Origin: Coprinus comatus
Lineage: Eukaryota > Basidiomycota > Agaricomycetes > Agaricales > Agaricaceae
Direction of reading: 5' to 3'
Assembly: GCA_034638255.1 (NCBI GenBank)
Contig: JAWPGT010000001.1
Span: 1,488,001-1,552,000 of the forward strand
Length of the DNA stretch: 64,000 bases
Shown here: one piece after another, positions 24,497-37,461 of the stretch
How the letters are laid out: the number at the start of each line of letters is the position of its first letter
Position numbering within the stretch: position 1 is the stretch's first letter
Program-made: the position numbers and the translations under genes
The notes under the pieces: model-generated
The model's database searches: none
What the model saw: the letters and a program-made list of their open reading frames with translations, nothing else
Told to the model about the DNA's origin: nothing

Positions 24497-27400
24497 ATGG
24501 CCAGTCTCAACCTCAACTCTCTCGACCTTTCGCCAGGCCCTGACCTCCATCCACTTTATCCTACATCTATCCAGATAAACACCTCTCTTAGCTCCCACTC
24601 AGGCCTCTCACCCGCAGAAAAATCAGAGCTCGTCGCTCACTGCGCTTCTCGTGCTTGCGTCTTTGGAGATCTCTCGTTGCTACAGTATCTCCTCACAGAC
24701 TCTCAGGCACAAGCACACTTGGATTTGGCTGCCCGCGATGAAGATGGTCTCGGACTAGTCAGCCTCGCTATCTACGGCTTCGGTGCGGACAGTGATCGAG
24801 ACATAGAAAGAGAGGAATGTGTGAGGTTGTTGGTCGCGCAGGGAGCTGACTTACAACCAGATGAAGGTTGGTTCCTTGGTCTTCAAGAATAAACTATACA
24901 AACTCAGCTCCTCGGTAGCTGGCTGGACACCTCTGCATCATGCAGCACTACTTTCACCGCCAACACTGATTTCATATTTGATGACACACGGGTGCTCTCC
25001 ATTTGCGTTGACAAAACGAAGTCTGACACCTTTGGACATTGTCACTGCACATTCCATGCTTCCCGGAAGAGAAGATGTCGCATTGCTTCTTGAAGAAGCG
25101 ATGAGAAGTGAAGGGTGGGAGGGAAGTCGAATGGATCAGAGACGGAGATTCGTCGAACAACAACAGAAACGTCGCGGGAGACGGAAAGAACTGCGCGAAG
25201 ACGTAACAAAGATTCTTGGTCTGTCACCAAATTGGTGGGGTCAAGAACCAGAATTCCTGGCCCCAGACTCAGATTCGGACGACGACGAAGATGATATCAC
25301 CAGTCATGACGTCTACGTGAGTGTATTGTGATCTTGCACTTCATCAAGGGGTATTAATTTGGGGTCCGCAGACACCACCCTTAGACTATTCATCTATGCT
25401 TGTATTTTCCCCATCCACTCTACCTCAAATATTGGAATCTATTATAACAAACTATACACCATCCTTGAAGGATTCTACGCCCGCCAACTCTTTGTATATG
25501 TTGACAAGATTTGCTTGCTTGGCTTGTGACCACACCTGGCTGGAAGATCTGGTGCTTTCAGCTACAGACGCGGTTGAAGAAGCATTCTTTGTAAGTAACC
25601 TTATCTTGGCATTGGCCAGGTTTTGACGGAGGATCGGTACTTCAGAATCACTCAGAGGACATAACATGCCTTGTCTTCTGGTTGTATAACACAACCCTTT
25701 GGTTACACCTTATCCAATGTGATAATTCTATCAATGAAGCGTGTGAAGTTCTCGGCTCATTTGACCTCGTCGAGGAGGTTGTCAACTCTGTCTTTGGTTT
25801 GTTTGTTTGATATTTCTATTTCCAGGTATCTGACTATTTAGCAGTTCTCATTATTCGCGTCGCCGAAAGACGTATAGACACATTACTCGACACATCCCTC
25901 CTTGATTTCTCACCCCTATCCTCCGATATCAAATCAATACAATTCGAATCCGAATGGTCTTTCTTCAGATCATTTACAGGAAGGAAGAAGGTTGCAACTA
26001 CTAATACCCTTCGCTTACCTCCCCCTATATCCCCAGGCCGAACATTTACCCCATCTCAAAGTCAACCCAATTTTTCTCCACGTAATTTTTCATCTTTGAG
26101 GCAAAGCAATGGAAAACGGCCACCATCTACACTACTTAATTCCCTGTTTTCCGATGCTCCAGCGGACGCACCGTCCCCTGCCGACCTTACATCATATTTC
26201 TCTGCTTTACATTCTTTCTTGGTAATGGCCGATATAAACCCTGTTTTAATAACACAGCTATGGTCGCAAGTATTTTACTGGACTGCCTGTAGGTCGATTT
26301 ACTGTGCATTGTGCTAATCTGGTCAGAGAACTGAAGGCTTTAACATAGGCGAAATGTTTAACCGAATTATAACGCGGAAGAAATTCATATGCAGGTACAC
26401 TTTCCACACACATAATCCAGACAATTTTAATGAATATTTTGTTAAATAGATCAAGGGCGATACAGATCAGTCGCAACCTATTGGCTCTTGAAGAATGGAT
26501 ACCCGAGGCTGGCCTACCATCCGGCATCCAATCACACTTCGTTCCTGTCAAGGATTTACTAAACTGGCTGCAGGTATATCCCGTTCTATTTTTGATGCCT
26601 ATACGATACTGACCAGATACAGTGCATTTCGTCAATATCAGAGTTTGCAGACTTGGTGGCGACAATCCAGTCCATGAAGAGTATCAACCCTCTACAGGTG
26701 AACTATGAAAGTCATTATGTTTGACTTATGTTGAACCTCTCCTTTCAGATGCGTCGTGCAGTTCGCGATTATAAGTATGAAGTCAACGAAGAACATATGA
26801 CAGAAGAATGTATACAATATTTGACGCAGCTGCAGAAAGACTGGGAGAGGCATCGGGTCAAGATGGGTGTCGAAGCTATGCGAAAAGAGGTGAGTATTTT
26901 GATGTATTTGCGATCCTTTGTATTCATATCTCAACGTAGATCAACGAGAGGGATCGCGACAGGGACAGCACATCCTCTATGCAAAACGAAACAGACCAGT
27001 CATTCTCCTCTAACAATTCCGATGGGCTCAGTCCACATCTCAGCATCGACACTCTTTTTGACAAAACTCAGGACGCTTCAACATGGGAGCCCATTAAACC
27101 GCCACAACCTCTTGGGGAGCTACTCGACTCCCGATACATGATTCCCCTCATGTTCCCTTCAGATCCTCGACTGTTGGCTGCCTTGCCGCGCAAGTTAACC
27201 TCTGAGACGGACGGAGCGTCTGACTATCAATCATCTAGGCGTTCTATGGATTCTAGCAGCTCTCGTATGACAGGCTCAGAGGCTGGTGGAATTATGTGTT
27301 GGAGGTCTCAAGATCGAAAAATACGGGAAGTGAGTGTGGTCGCGTTGCAAAAAATTGATGGAACTGTTTCTGCTGCGCGATGGGGTAGACCGACTGATCC

Positions 27401-27629
27401 TAGATTTACTGAAGATGATGAGGATGAAGGGAAAGGTATACAAGGAGGAAGGGAGAAGACATTACATGTATCCTACTCCGCTGATGACCTTCACCGCATC
27501 GTAGAGGATGAGGCAGTTCAACCAAGTGTCCACATTACGCCATTGACGAGGAAACCTTCTGCCCGTAGAGGACGGCAAAGCATAGGGGAGACGACACCCG
27601 TCGATCCCCATAAACGACATGATTTCTAA
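24497..27629 (+). CDS. Ankyrin repeat and DIL (dilute) domain protein
   Basis: A fungal protein type that joins ankyrin repeats to a DIL domain, the cargo-binding globular tail domain of class V myosins, without a motor. Ankyrin-type helices are seen in the first 250 residues (CVFGDLSLLQYLLTDS, AGWTPLHHAALLSPPT). The DIL region is seen in LYMLTRFACLACDHTW, CLVFWLYNTTLWLHLI, FFSALHSFLVMADINP, ICRSRAIQISRNLLAL, EEWIPEAGLPSG and DLLNWLQC. The C-terminal part (from about SSMQNETDQSFSSNN) is disordered, with MIPLMFPSDPRLLAAL as a conserved-looking patch. About nine introns. Probably acts in vesicle or organelle tethering; that is inference from the DIL domain. Confidence 0.85.
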
Positions 27630-27962
27630 GTTGAATACGGACATCACTATATTTCACTATCTTTAATTGCTTTCGTACATCTTGGTTCTAGGGTAGTTAC
27701 CACACACACATCTCTTGCATCTTCTCTATCTTCTGGATATAGTTTGAATTGATATCTCGTTATTTTCCGTAGCACAATTATTGTACATTGTTGTCTCAAC
27801 CTGGACTACTAGATGTTACGTGTGGCAGTGCGTTTGATCAGCGCTTGTTGGAGTGGATGCTGCGCGGGATCATTAGATTACCATAAGTAACAGTTGCCTA
27901 CCGTGTCCCTTGCCGTTTGAGGCTGTTATTCAACCACCACTCTCTTTCCTAACACCTTTCTA
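27630..27962. other. Intergenic gap upstream of the rhomboid gene
   Basis: 3' end of the ankyrin-DIL gene and promoter of the next gene on the same strand. No motif or open frame I would name. Confidence 0.6.
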
Positions 27963-30106
27963 ATGACTAGCAACTACAAAACACACACAGACCCTTTCAC
28001 AGACCGTCCTGGTGATGGCTCTAACACTGATTTCCCACCTGGGTTTCCTTCACCAGGCACTCGAACCAACAAAGACGATGACTTAGTTTCGACGATACAG
28101 AGCGACTACGTATCGCGAAGGATGTCTGGTCGTACCATGAATTCTTCATCTGGAGTGGCAACTGGAATGGGCGCTGCGGCAGATTATTATGGTGCACCCA
28201 GGGACGACAAGGCGTTGGGTTTTGTTGAAGAAGTTGAAGAACCAGCTCATTATGGATATACTGGAGACTTCAAAACGAAAACTTTGGACGATGAACAAGA
28301 TGTATCACTTGTCAATAATGCTGTTGCACCTGCCGGAAGAGCCGGTTTTCATGATCTAGGTATACTATCTTGAAAGTCAAGTTGGATTCTTTGTTGCTTA
28401 CCTCTGGGGATTAAATAGAGTATGCTGAGGCACCGAATACAACGGATCGTGCTCATGAAAAAAGCAATTCTCTACAAAAGTTCCTTGCTAGTGGCAAGTA
28501 CCCACTAGAACAGAGGATTGAAGACAAGAAGCGGGGAATCGGAAGACAGAAATCTCCTTTCGTTGGTAGGTATTGTATATAACGACAGCCTAGAGAGTTA
28601 TTCTAACAGTCAATGTGTAGTATGGGCCTTAACACTTGCTATGATTGGTGTCTTCATCTATGAGTTGATTCTCAATGCAAGAGAGCAGGGTAATCCCTTT
28701 TCTTTCAGGGTACGTTGCTTTCTGGTGCAATTGGAGGTCTGGACAATTGGCTTGACGGCTTGCATAGCCCGTTGTGAATCCCATGCTAGGACCTTCTTCC
28801 GGAGCCCTGATTAATCTTGGATCCCGCTTTCCCCCATGTATGAAGCTGGTTACGGATGTTCCTCCGACGATGAGCATAGCTTGTGTGTATCTGGTTCTCT
28901 TCATTAATGAAACATTCATTTAATATGTTTACTAGGTATGAACAACACGGCTAACCCTCCTGATCGAATTTGTACTATTGAAGATCTTTGTGGATTTGGA
29001 GGCTTCCCTAACAATGAGGCTCCTAACCAATGGTTTCGGTAAGTAACTTCTGTATTACAATGTATGATATATTCTGTTGACAAGGCGACTTGTTTTCTTT
29101 AGCTTTATAACGCCTATTTTCATTCATGCTGGACTCATTCATTTGCTATTGAATATGCTTGCACAATGGACACTTTCTGCCCAAATTGAACGAGAGATGG
29201 GCTCAGGTGGATTTCTCATAACCTATTTTGCAGCAGGTATATTTGGGTACGTATATAACGATTCACAGGTTTAAACGGATCTGTTTATTGAATAACTTGT
29301 GCAGTAACGTTTTGGGTGGCAATTTCTCGTTAGTTGGTATTCCCTCTGTTGGTGCTAGTGGTGCTATCTTCGGGACCATTGCCGTACGTAGCCTAGATGG
29401 TAAATCTAGAACAAATTTGACTTGCTGTGCAGGTTACTTGGGTGGATCTGTTTGCTCATTGGAAGTATCACTACCGACCTGTACGAAGGGTGAGCCTCGA
29501 GGTGCATCAAATGCTATTCTCAAACTTACATTGTATAAAGCTCGTCTTCATGATTATCGAGTTGCTCATTGGGTTTGCTATTGGATATATTCCGTGTATG
29601 TATTCTCTTCACCAATGCCCGGCCGTTAATTAACATGACATCAATTCTAGTTATTGACAATTTCGGTAATCTTTATATAATTGGAGATGGTTAAACACAC
29701 AATGCTCACATAACCGTTTAGCTCACATCGGAGGATTCGTAATGGGCTTGTTCGTTGGGATGATCTTTTATCCAGTTATCAGCACGACGAAACGCCATCG
29801 ATTCATTACTTGGGGTTTCAGGATTGCTGCTATTCCCCTAGCAATTATTCTGTTTGTTGTCTTGACTAGGAACTTCTACACCGCGGACCCTTATGCTGGT
29901 ATGTACCAATCTATTTTTGGTGCTATGAATCGATTTGACTTGAGACCTCAGCCTGTTCCGGTTGCCGTTACCTATCGTGTTTCCCAACTAATTCTAACAA
30001 CCACTGCAGAGGGTGCGATTTCTTATTATTTGTGCGCGGTACACAGAGACTCACACACTTCTATAGAACCGGACTGACCACATTTACAACCAATAGCGGG
30101 ACTTAA
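27963..30106 (+). CDS. Rhomboid-family intramembrane serine protease
   Basis: Polytopic membrane protease cutting substrates within the bilayer. The N-terminal 160 residues are cytosolic and disordered (MTSNYKTHTDPFTDRP). Membrane segments follow: VVWALTLAMIGVFIYE, then HAGLIHLLLNMLAQWT, which carries the conserved loop/TM2 residues. The catalytic serine is in SVGASGAIFG (GxSG) and the catalytic histidine in FAHIGGFVMGLFVG. A cysteine-rich tail (CSGCRYLSC, NNHCRGTGLTTFTTNS) follows the last membrane segment, as in other basidiomycete members. About ten short introns; the final exon ends at 30106. Both catalytic residues are present, so it should be active. Confidence 0.92.
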
Positions 30107-30504
30107 CCCGAAGTCCAGATGACACTTTTTCATCTATGCATCCCTTTTTTCATGGACAACACGGACTTATTTCATTTCTATAATACCTTTAGTACTGTTG
30201 AAAAGACTATTTCTTTCTTCTTCATTCTTAAGAAAGTTGCACGAGTAATATCGGACATGGCAATTTATTAATATACCCCCACATTTTCTTTTGACTGTTG
30301 CCAGCCAAATCACGTGTATAAGGGATGGCGCGAATCTTTTGCTGGGCATACTAAGTAGTACTCACTCTTCCCCACTGGTTTATGACTGTCCACTCAAACT
30401 GAACGTATTGCGGTTGGCGACACCATTGTGCTATTAGATTTCTGCGCGCCTACATTGACGACAACTCTATCCTTCAGACTCCTGTCTGTTAACTCATACC
30501 ATCA
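30107..30504. other. Intergenic gap upstream of the CAS1-like gene
   Basis: 3' end of the rhomboid gene and promoter of the acetyltransferase gene, same strand. It contains a CACGTG box at 30311-30316 and nothing else I can name. Confidence 0.6.
30311..30316. promoter_or_regulatory. CACGTG E-box
   Basis: E-box 189 bp upstream of the CAS1-like start codon. Function inferred from position only. Confidence 0.35.
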
Positions 30505-33377
30505 ATGCGTCCACCTAGTTTTGTGTTGAACCCGCAATGGCCACATTATCTCGGAGTGTTTGCCTTGAGTATTGCAGTTATACTTGGGGTATTACGCTCG
30601 GCACTATTTGGTGTGTAAAAGTCGTGTTGGTGACACATGTCAAGACGTACTAATATGCATACCCTAAGACTGGGCTGACCCCGATCATTGCCATGCTTTA
30701 TTGGATTCAGGATCATGGCTAGACAAGCAATGGAAGAACTGGCAACCTCAGGGTACGTCAGTCATTCATATACATATCACACAACTATAAGCTTAATTTC
30801 AATTATCAGGGTGTATGGTACACACGTACAACCCAAAAGATTCTGGAAAATGTTTAGATTCAAAACATATCATTTTCATTGGCGACTCCATCACTAGACT
30901 ACTTTTCTTCCAACTTGCCAGAATACTTGACCCAAATCTACCACAGGCTCCTCCGAATGACAACACGAAGCACTCTGATCACAGTCTTGAATCATCTCAA
31001 GGAACGAAACTCGATTTCATCTGGGATCCATACCTCAACCTTTCTCAAACCACCAATATCCTCACATCTTCGGGACCTGTACGACCAGCACTTCTAGTAC
31101 TTGGATCTGGACTTTGGTATCTCCAGAATGCGAACGAGACTGGTGGTGTACCAGCATGGGAGAAGAATATGGCCGATAGAGTGACAACCGTCACTCGACA
31201 AAGTTTCATGCCTGCTGACATCACTGTTATGCTTCCAGTGGAGAATGTCATTCCTTCAAAACTTAGTCCAAGAAGAGCAGCTATGATGCACCCATCTGAT
31301 ATAGACGCGATGAATTCTGACTTGTATAACCGACTGAATCCAAGTGATGACGGATTCTGGGACAGCGGACGATCACAAGTACAGATACTACTCCCAAGAG
31401 TGTTCAATGACATGTTGGACGTGTCACAAACAGAAGATGGATTGCATTTTAGTGATCAGATTGTCAAAGCCCAGGCAAACATTCTACTGAACCTAAGATG
31501 CAATAACCACTTGCCCAAAGTTTATCCACTAAACAAGACTTGTTGTAATCGTTACCCCACAACTTCGTTGGTTCATGCATTGGTTTTGTTCTTGGTATTT
31601 TCATGGGGTCCTTTTACGTGGTTCCGTAATCGCAAGTCTGGTCTGTGATTTCGTTGTATCAAACTTATGAAGTAACTTATGTTTCAACAGCGATTGGATT
31701 TGAAGAATTCACTGGCAATCTTTTGGCGGAGTCAAATGACATTCCTGCACTAGTCTTGAGTACAGGGGCGCTTCTCATCTACTTTGCGGACCGTACGGGG
31801 CTTTGGCTCAAGGAGCAAAAACAATTTGACTTTTGGGCTTTCACCTTCCTTTCAGTCACTACTGTTGCATATGGTCTATTCACCATTAAAAAGGGGGACA
31901 AGGATCTAGGGTTCTTGAATCGGGATCAGACTGATGAATGGAAAGGGTGGATGCAACGTCAGTACTTGTCCAGAACTGGAGTTTAATAGTTGGCTGACAT
32001 TCGTTTATTGGATTGTTGACAGTTGCGATTCTCATATATCATTACTTCGGTGCCTCAAAGATTTCAGGCATTTATAATCCTATTCGTGTGCTTGTGGCAT
32101 CGTATCTTTTCATGTCAGGATACGGGCATACCACTTTCTATCTACGGAAGGCTGATTACTCATTCTTGAGAGTCGCACAGGTGTGTAGCTGATCTTGATT
32201 TATTATGGATCTTCCCATTAAACCGACAATATAGACCATGATACGTTTGAATCTCCTAACTGTCCTCTTGGCATACACCATGAATACGGATTATATGTTT
32301 TATTACTTTGCACCCCTGGTGTCAATGTGGTATCTCATACTCTATGCTACGATGTTCGTGGGTTCACAGTATAACGAACGTACCACATTCCTTCTGGGAA
32401 AAATTTTCCTCTCTGCATCTATCATTACTTGGTTCTTCAAATCCGAGTGGCCACTTCAAATGCTATTTGGGTTGTTGAAAGATGTCTTCAATATCCGGTG
32501 GTCTGCACGAGAGTGGACGTTCCGAGTGACATTGGATTTATGGATCGTCTATGTAGGGATGTTCAGCTCAATCGCAGTCATCAAAATACGGGAATATCGA
32601 CTAACGGATCATCCCAAGTGGCCCATTGTAGTCAAAACAACAATCGTATCATCTATCCTCATCCTCGTCTGGTTCTTTGCTTTCGAATTGCTGCAAGAGA
32701 ACAAGTTTACCTATAATGCCTGGCATCCTTATGTCTCTCCTCTACCCGTATTGGCATTCGTAGTGGTTAGAAACGCAAACGCAACCTTACGATCAACATC
32801 ATCCAGAGCGTTCATGTTCGTTGGCAAATGTTCATTGGAACTATTCATCATGCAATATCACTTCTGGTTGGCGGGTGATACGAAGGGTGTATTATTGGTC
32901 ATTCCAGGGACACAATGGAGGCCAATCAATTTCGTGTTCACAAGTCTGATATTCGTTTATCTGTGTCACCGAATGGCAAATGCAACAGGCGATGCGACGA
33001 AGATCTTTTGCACAACACCAATGAGTCTGCCAACAACCAATACGAATGTTCCTACGATTTCTATTACGGGTCCTGCTTCTCCTTCAAGGGGCATCGAAGC
33101 AATACCATTAATGACTTCTAATACGAGTTTGGAAAGTCCTAGCAGGAAGGACAACGATGGGAACTCTTTGCCCCCTGAACCTGACACACCTATCCGACCT
33201 ACATCTTCAAGGAGATGGGTGGACCGCCTGGCTGATGAATCCTCCTCCCCTACAAACACTGCTTCAAGTCATCCATGGCTTGGTAAAATGCAGTGGGTAT
33301 GGAGCCTGCCGGGTCGGTCCATCATCTTTTTGTGTCTCTTGTGGATTGTGAATATTTCATGGACATATGCGGAGTAG
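30505..33377 (+). CDS. CAS1: CAS1-type polysaccharide O-acetyltransferase, multipass membrane protein
   Basis: Related to Cryptococcus Cas1p (capsule glucuronoxylomannan O-acetylation) and animal CASD1. Order: a short N-terminal signal anchor ([16 protein letters not shown]), then a luminal SGNH-like domain with [16 protein letters not shown] (catalytic Ser) and EDGLHFSD (Asp-x-x-His), then a Cas1 acyltransferase membrane region of many helices ([22 protein letters not shown]-type repeats, [16 protein letters not shown]). The C-terminal 100 residues are a disordered cytosolic stretch, then one more helix ([16 protein letters not shown]). About five introns. Start at 30505 ([12 protein letters not shown]). 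Likely modifies cell-wall or secreted glycans in the Golgi; the precise glycan is not predictable. Confidence 0.9.
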
Positions 33378-34208
33378 TTGATTTAGAAGTTTCAATTTCA
33401 ATTGTTTTTTAGTTCTACATCTATAATACAATAATATAGGGGTATCTAATTTGACGTTCTTTGGGATAATCACTGTGTAGAGAGTCAGAATGATGAGCTT
33501 GAAAACGGCGGTTGCAATTCATATGGTTGAAGACATTGTAAAAGTTGTAAGGTGTCGACAAGCGTTGCCAGAAGACAACTTCGGAACCGAGATATAATCT
33601 TGACATTCACAAAAAGGAACGGTGACTAACCATGAAAACAACCTGGGGGAACAAAAGACAGTCAACATCGTGTAACAACAGCATTTATGCAGAAGAGATC
33701 AGTATTAGCATGGTTTGCTCATCAATTGTCCTTTGGACATGTCAGGGCTTGACTTCTAGATTATGCATCATGTCGAAGAATAGGAATGACAACTAACCTG
33801 ATGAATGGGTATCGAAACAAGTCAGATAACTGTGGAGGTAATGATGAGTAACCGATGTGTGAATGGTGTCTGAGAGCGTCAGAAATTTGGGTATATGAAT
33901 AAAGTTCATTAGCCCTTGGGCTTCGAAGTAGCGATTCGTTTTGCTCTTCATGCGCAGGAGACATGAGAAAACATACTCACCCACTACATCGGTGTCGCGG
34001 TCAGAGAACAACAACACAAAAAAAAAATTGAAAAATCCGCGCTTTGAAGATCACGGGTTTAGGGCCGGCCACCAGGGGCTTAAATATGCAGGGCTTATGT
34101 AATTATAAGGTTCATGGTTGCGTAGAGGCATTAGGCATCTCGTTATTGACCCTCTACGCAAGCTTCCTTTCCTCCACCATCAACCTCACCTTGCCCGCTC
34201 TTCCCATC
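33378..34208. other. Gap between CAS1-like and STS1 genes
   Basis: 831 bp that includes the promoter of STS1 on its right side. The minus strand carries the weak candidate gene listed at 33421-33964. The rest (33965-34208) is AT-rich then pyrimidine-rich close to the STS1 start, which looks like an ordinary promoter. Confidence 0.5.
33421..33964 (-). CDS. Weak candidate gene, unknown small protein
   Basis: I do not recognise it. A frame from ATG at 33964 (MSPAHEEQNESLLRSP, ending DLFRYPFIR) runs into a possible donor near 33797. A downstream frame joined at an AAG near 33601 keeps the phase and reads LYLGSEVVFWQRLSTP to a stop at 33421. That gives about 116 residues with one intron of about 195 nt, longer than usual here. 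Composition looks like protein, but there is no domain, signal peptide or membrane helix. It could equally be chance open frames. Confidence 0.25.
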
Positions 34209-35488
34209 ATGGCTAACGTCCTACACCACCACATCGAGTTCCCCCCACGCCCGGTATCTCATGCTCCCTCGCCCTTTGGTTTCGGCTTTGGCTTGAGCCA
34301 GAGTTCTCCCCCCGGAGTTGGGTCTACAGGGTGGCAACCCCTTATGACTCCTGGACATACAAACCCTCACGCATTTCACCAACTTGCATCGTCGATTAGC
34401 CAGACAGCAGGAACTTCATCTCCATCACATAAATCACAGAAACGGAAACTAGAGGTTGACGAGGATGCTGAATCCACAACGTCCGGGAAGGGCTCGGCGA
34501 ACAGAGATGAGTCTATGGACCGCAGTCCCACCCCTGAAAGGCCAAAGAAGTCGGCACCCAAACGGGCAAAGATCGCTCCTGCTGAGAGTGGACCAAAAGA
34601 ACAAACTACAGCAAAGGAAAGCAAGTCTAACGAATCGACTGAAGAAGATGAGATAGATGTTGGTGTTTTACTCGGTGCGCCTTCTTTTGTTGATCATTCG
34701 ACTGGGGAGGGTTTCTAATAATTGATATAGCAAGTCTACCAACCCAGGCTCTACTACCACTCTTATCTGCATTACTGAAGGCACAACCATCCCTCAAATC
34801 AACAATATTGCCGCTTATTCCCCGTCCGACACTCGACACTGCAATCCAAGCGCTGGCACTGGCTGCCCGCAAGCTGCGTGATGCCTATCCTTATTCCAAC
34901 GTTGCCCCCGTCTCGCAAACAAGCTTTGGATTTGGCTCACGACCTCAGAGCAATGTAACATCATCATATCACCACAATGGCGGAATGCGAGATGCTTATG
35001 TTATTTCTCGATTGCGTCCTCACATCACAGAATTTGTCTCTGCATGCACTTCGTATCTGCCTTATTTCTCATGTATTCCAACGTCTAAGCAAGCATCAAC
35101 AAGTTCACAACAGGCCCCACCACCACCAAGTTTCGCACAGCTTCACAAAGAAAAATCCCATCCATTGGAGACATTTACTTATTTATCGACAATGACCCAG
35201 CATATCATGGAACAGCCTCGACTGACACAGATATCATTAGCCCCTATATTGCTTCAACGTCTGAGCGATGAATGGAATGCATGGGTAAGTAAAGTGGACG
35301 AGATAGTCAACCGACAAGGAGGGATGTTTGGAATGGAGACAGTACGGACATGGGAAAACGCATTGGATGGATTTGCAGATTCGAAGGAGTTTGAGGGAGC
35401 GACAGTGATGAAGGGTATTCGGGATAAATGGGTAATAAAGGTTGGATGGTTAGTCAATAGGATTCCTCACATTTCGATGGACGTATGA
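34209..35488 (+). CDS. STS1: Nuclear proteasome tethering factor STS1/Cut8
   Basis: Anchors the 26S proteasome at the nuclear envelope. Start at 34209 (MANVLHHHIEFPPRP). The N-terminal 170 residues are disordered with a basic stretch (KKSAPKRAKIAP) that may serve for nuclear localisation and proteasome binding. The Cut8 domain begins at the exon junction LLASLPTQALLPLLSA and continues through SLKSTILPLIPRPTLD, then SRLRPHITEFVSACTS, FTYLSTMTQHIMEQPR and TWENALDGFADSKEF. Two exons with one clear intron (GGTGCG.. ..TATAG near 34675-34731). About 405 residues. It is tandem with the PPR-like gene. Confidence 0.88.
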
Positions 35489-35597
35489 TACATTATTATG
35501 GATATTATTGCATTTATTATCTGGTGACGTGTGACATGCTGTGACGACGCGAAAAAGTTGGTGGTCAAGTCTGGCGTTCTGCACCGAAGTCCCATGC

Positions 35598-37359
35598 ATG
35601 CACCACCGTGCCCTTCGTCACCTCAACACCCCGCGAAGCCCTGCAATAATCACTACCATCAACCCAAACTTCGCCCAAGCACTCCAGGCTGCTGCTGGAC
35701 GAGCATGGCTTCGACGCGTCACTTCTATCCCAACTCCAACCAGTTGCGGTAGCCATGTCCGCAACCTCGTTGCCCCGGGCCGGACCTTTTCTACAAGGTC
35801 AGCACTGTGCACGATCCTTTCAATGCGGAATGCTGAAAGTTTACAATGTTAGGGCTCAGTGCATGGAATGGCGTACCCAAACGGGTGCGGACGCAGAAAG
35901 GGAGTCTAGTGATGAGGATGTTATTTCGCCCACGGCAACTACCTCTACAGCGCATTATATCCTGTCCCCCGTTGAAGGACCTCATACAGATGGAAAAAAT
36001 ATAGAACGCGAGAATCAACGTCACCAACTTAAAGCTAAAGATCCTACCGGGGAATTTATCGAATCCTGTGCTCTGCCGGTCCAAGTTACAAAACCAAAGC
36101 CACTTCCTACCGTTTCTCTTCCACCACGTCCCACCACCCAGCAATCGCTATATAAGAAACTCCAGCTCGCATTAACCAACAGTCCACCACCTAGTCTTCC
36201 AGCTCTAATCGACTATCATGACTCCCATCCCAAGCTCCGCTCAACACAATCATATAATCTTTTAATTGAACTTGCACTACGACATTGCCAATTTGGAACT
36301 GTGCATTGGTTATTCGAAGCCATGAATCAAGATTCAATTTCACAAAACTTTACATCCCACAAACTCAGAATTCGCTTACTAGTGCGGACGGGGAATTGGG
36401 AACAAGGATGGACCCAAGCAAGCGGACTTACACCTGAAGAGGCTCTAGATAAGCCATTACGCAATGGACGACCTCCTGCTAAAATTACGATACCATGGCA
36501 TTGGTGGTTGGAATTGCTTGGTAATACAAAGCGAGGAGCTCTCAGACACAAAAGACAAGATAAGTGGACTACCGACGAAGGTTTACGCTCCCCAGCGTTG
36601 GATATAGTCAAAGATCCTCTTCCCGGGACCAAAGCACATCTGAGGCGACGGCGACTTTTAAAGTGTATTCGGCCCGACTTTGGACAAGAAGGATTTAAAG
36701 TAATACGCCCCAAGCTGGTCAAAGGTGTTGTTTACGGGATGCTACGTGATGAACGTTTTGCTATGGCATGCGACCTAGCAAAGTTATACCTCTCCCAACT
36801 GCCAAACAAACTCAACGACGAAACTATCGCTCAGTGCATGGAGATTGTCCACATGCTGTTATCTGCAGATATCCAGAACGGTCTCACTTCCCTGCGTCAC
36901 AATCGTAAGGTATTATTGTCTTTGTTAGAGACCCAGTCATCATTGAAGCCTACCGCGACGACTCTTTTCCTAATCCTTAGCCCCCTCAAGAAGACGAAGA
37001 AATGTGGCACTTTGGCCGAAAGGGTCGTGAGGCAGTTTCGAAAATCCTGGGGAGCTGCAGTGGTAGACAGTCGTGTACGAAGACGTGTTGCACTTCTGGC
37101 AGAGAAGGAGGGTCGGGTAGACATTGTTCAGGCAATGTTTAAAGACGAAATGGCGTCAAATCAGCAAGTATCCGATGTTCACCCTATCGCGCTGAATGGT
37201 CTCTCTCGTCCTCCTGATCGGATGTTATTTCCTAAGCAAGGAACGGAACGTGTACTTTGGCAAAGACTCCGGGAACGGATTTCCAGGAAAAGACTGCTTG
37301 GGGAAGAAGAAAGCAGCCCAGGCGACATGGCTGCTACCAAAGCTCCACTTGATATTTAG
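35598..37359 (+). CDS. Pentatricopeptide-like mitochondrial protein (probable)
   Basis: No family is certain. The helix-pair pattern in LRSTQSYNLLIELALR, FGTVHWLFEAMNQDSI, KGVVYGMLRDERFAMA and RVDIVQAMFKDEMASN resembles TPR/PPR repeats of fungal mitochondrial RNA-processing factors. I place the start at 35598, where the first exon (35598-35748) gives MHHRALRHLNTPRSPA and many Arg and no acidic residues, a good mitochondrial presequence. A 49-nt intron then joins in frame to the long exon at 35798. The ATG at 35755 inside that intron would lose the presequence. About 570 residues with one intron, unusual for this window. Confidence 0.65.
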
Positions 37360-37461
37360 TGCTGAATTTTCCACAATATATATAATAAATCACTTGATGC
37401 TTCAGTTGAGATCCAATTAACCCCTTGAACTCTATTACTCGAAGTACTCCTGCACCGGTGA

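Noticed and set aside
33793..34017. 74-codon minus-strand frame beginning with GTG
   Set aside because: GTG start is not expected for a fungal nuclear gene, and its codons overlap the other candidate frame.
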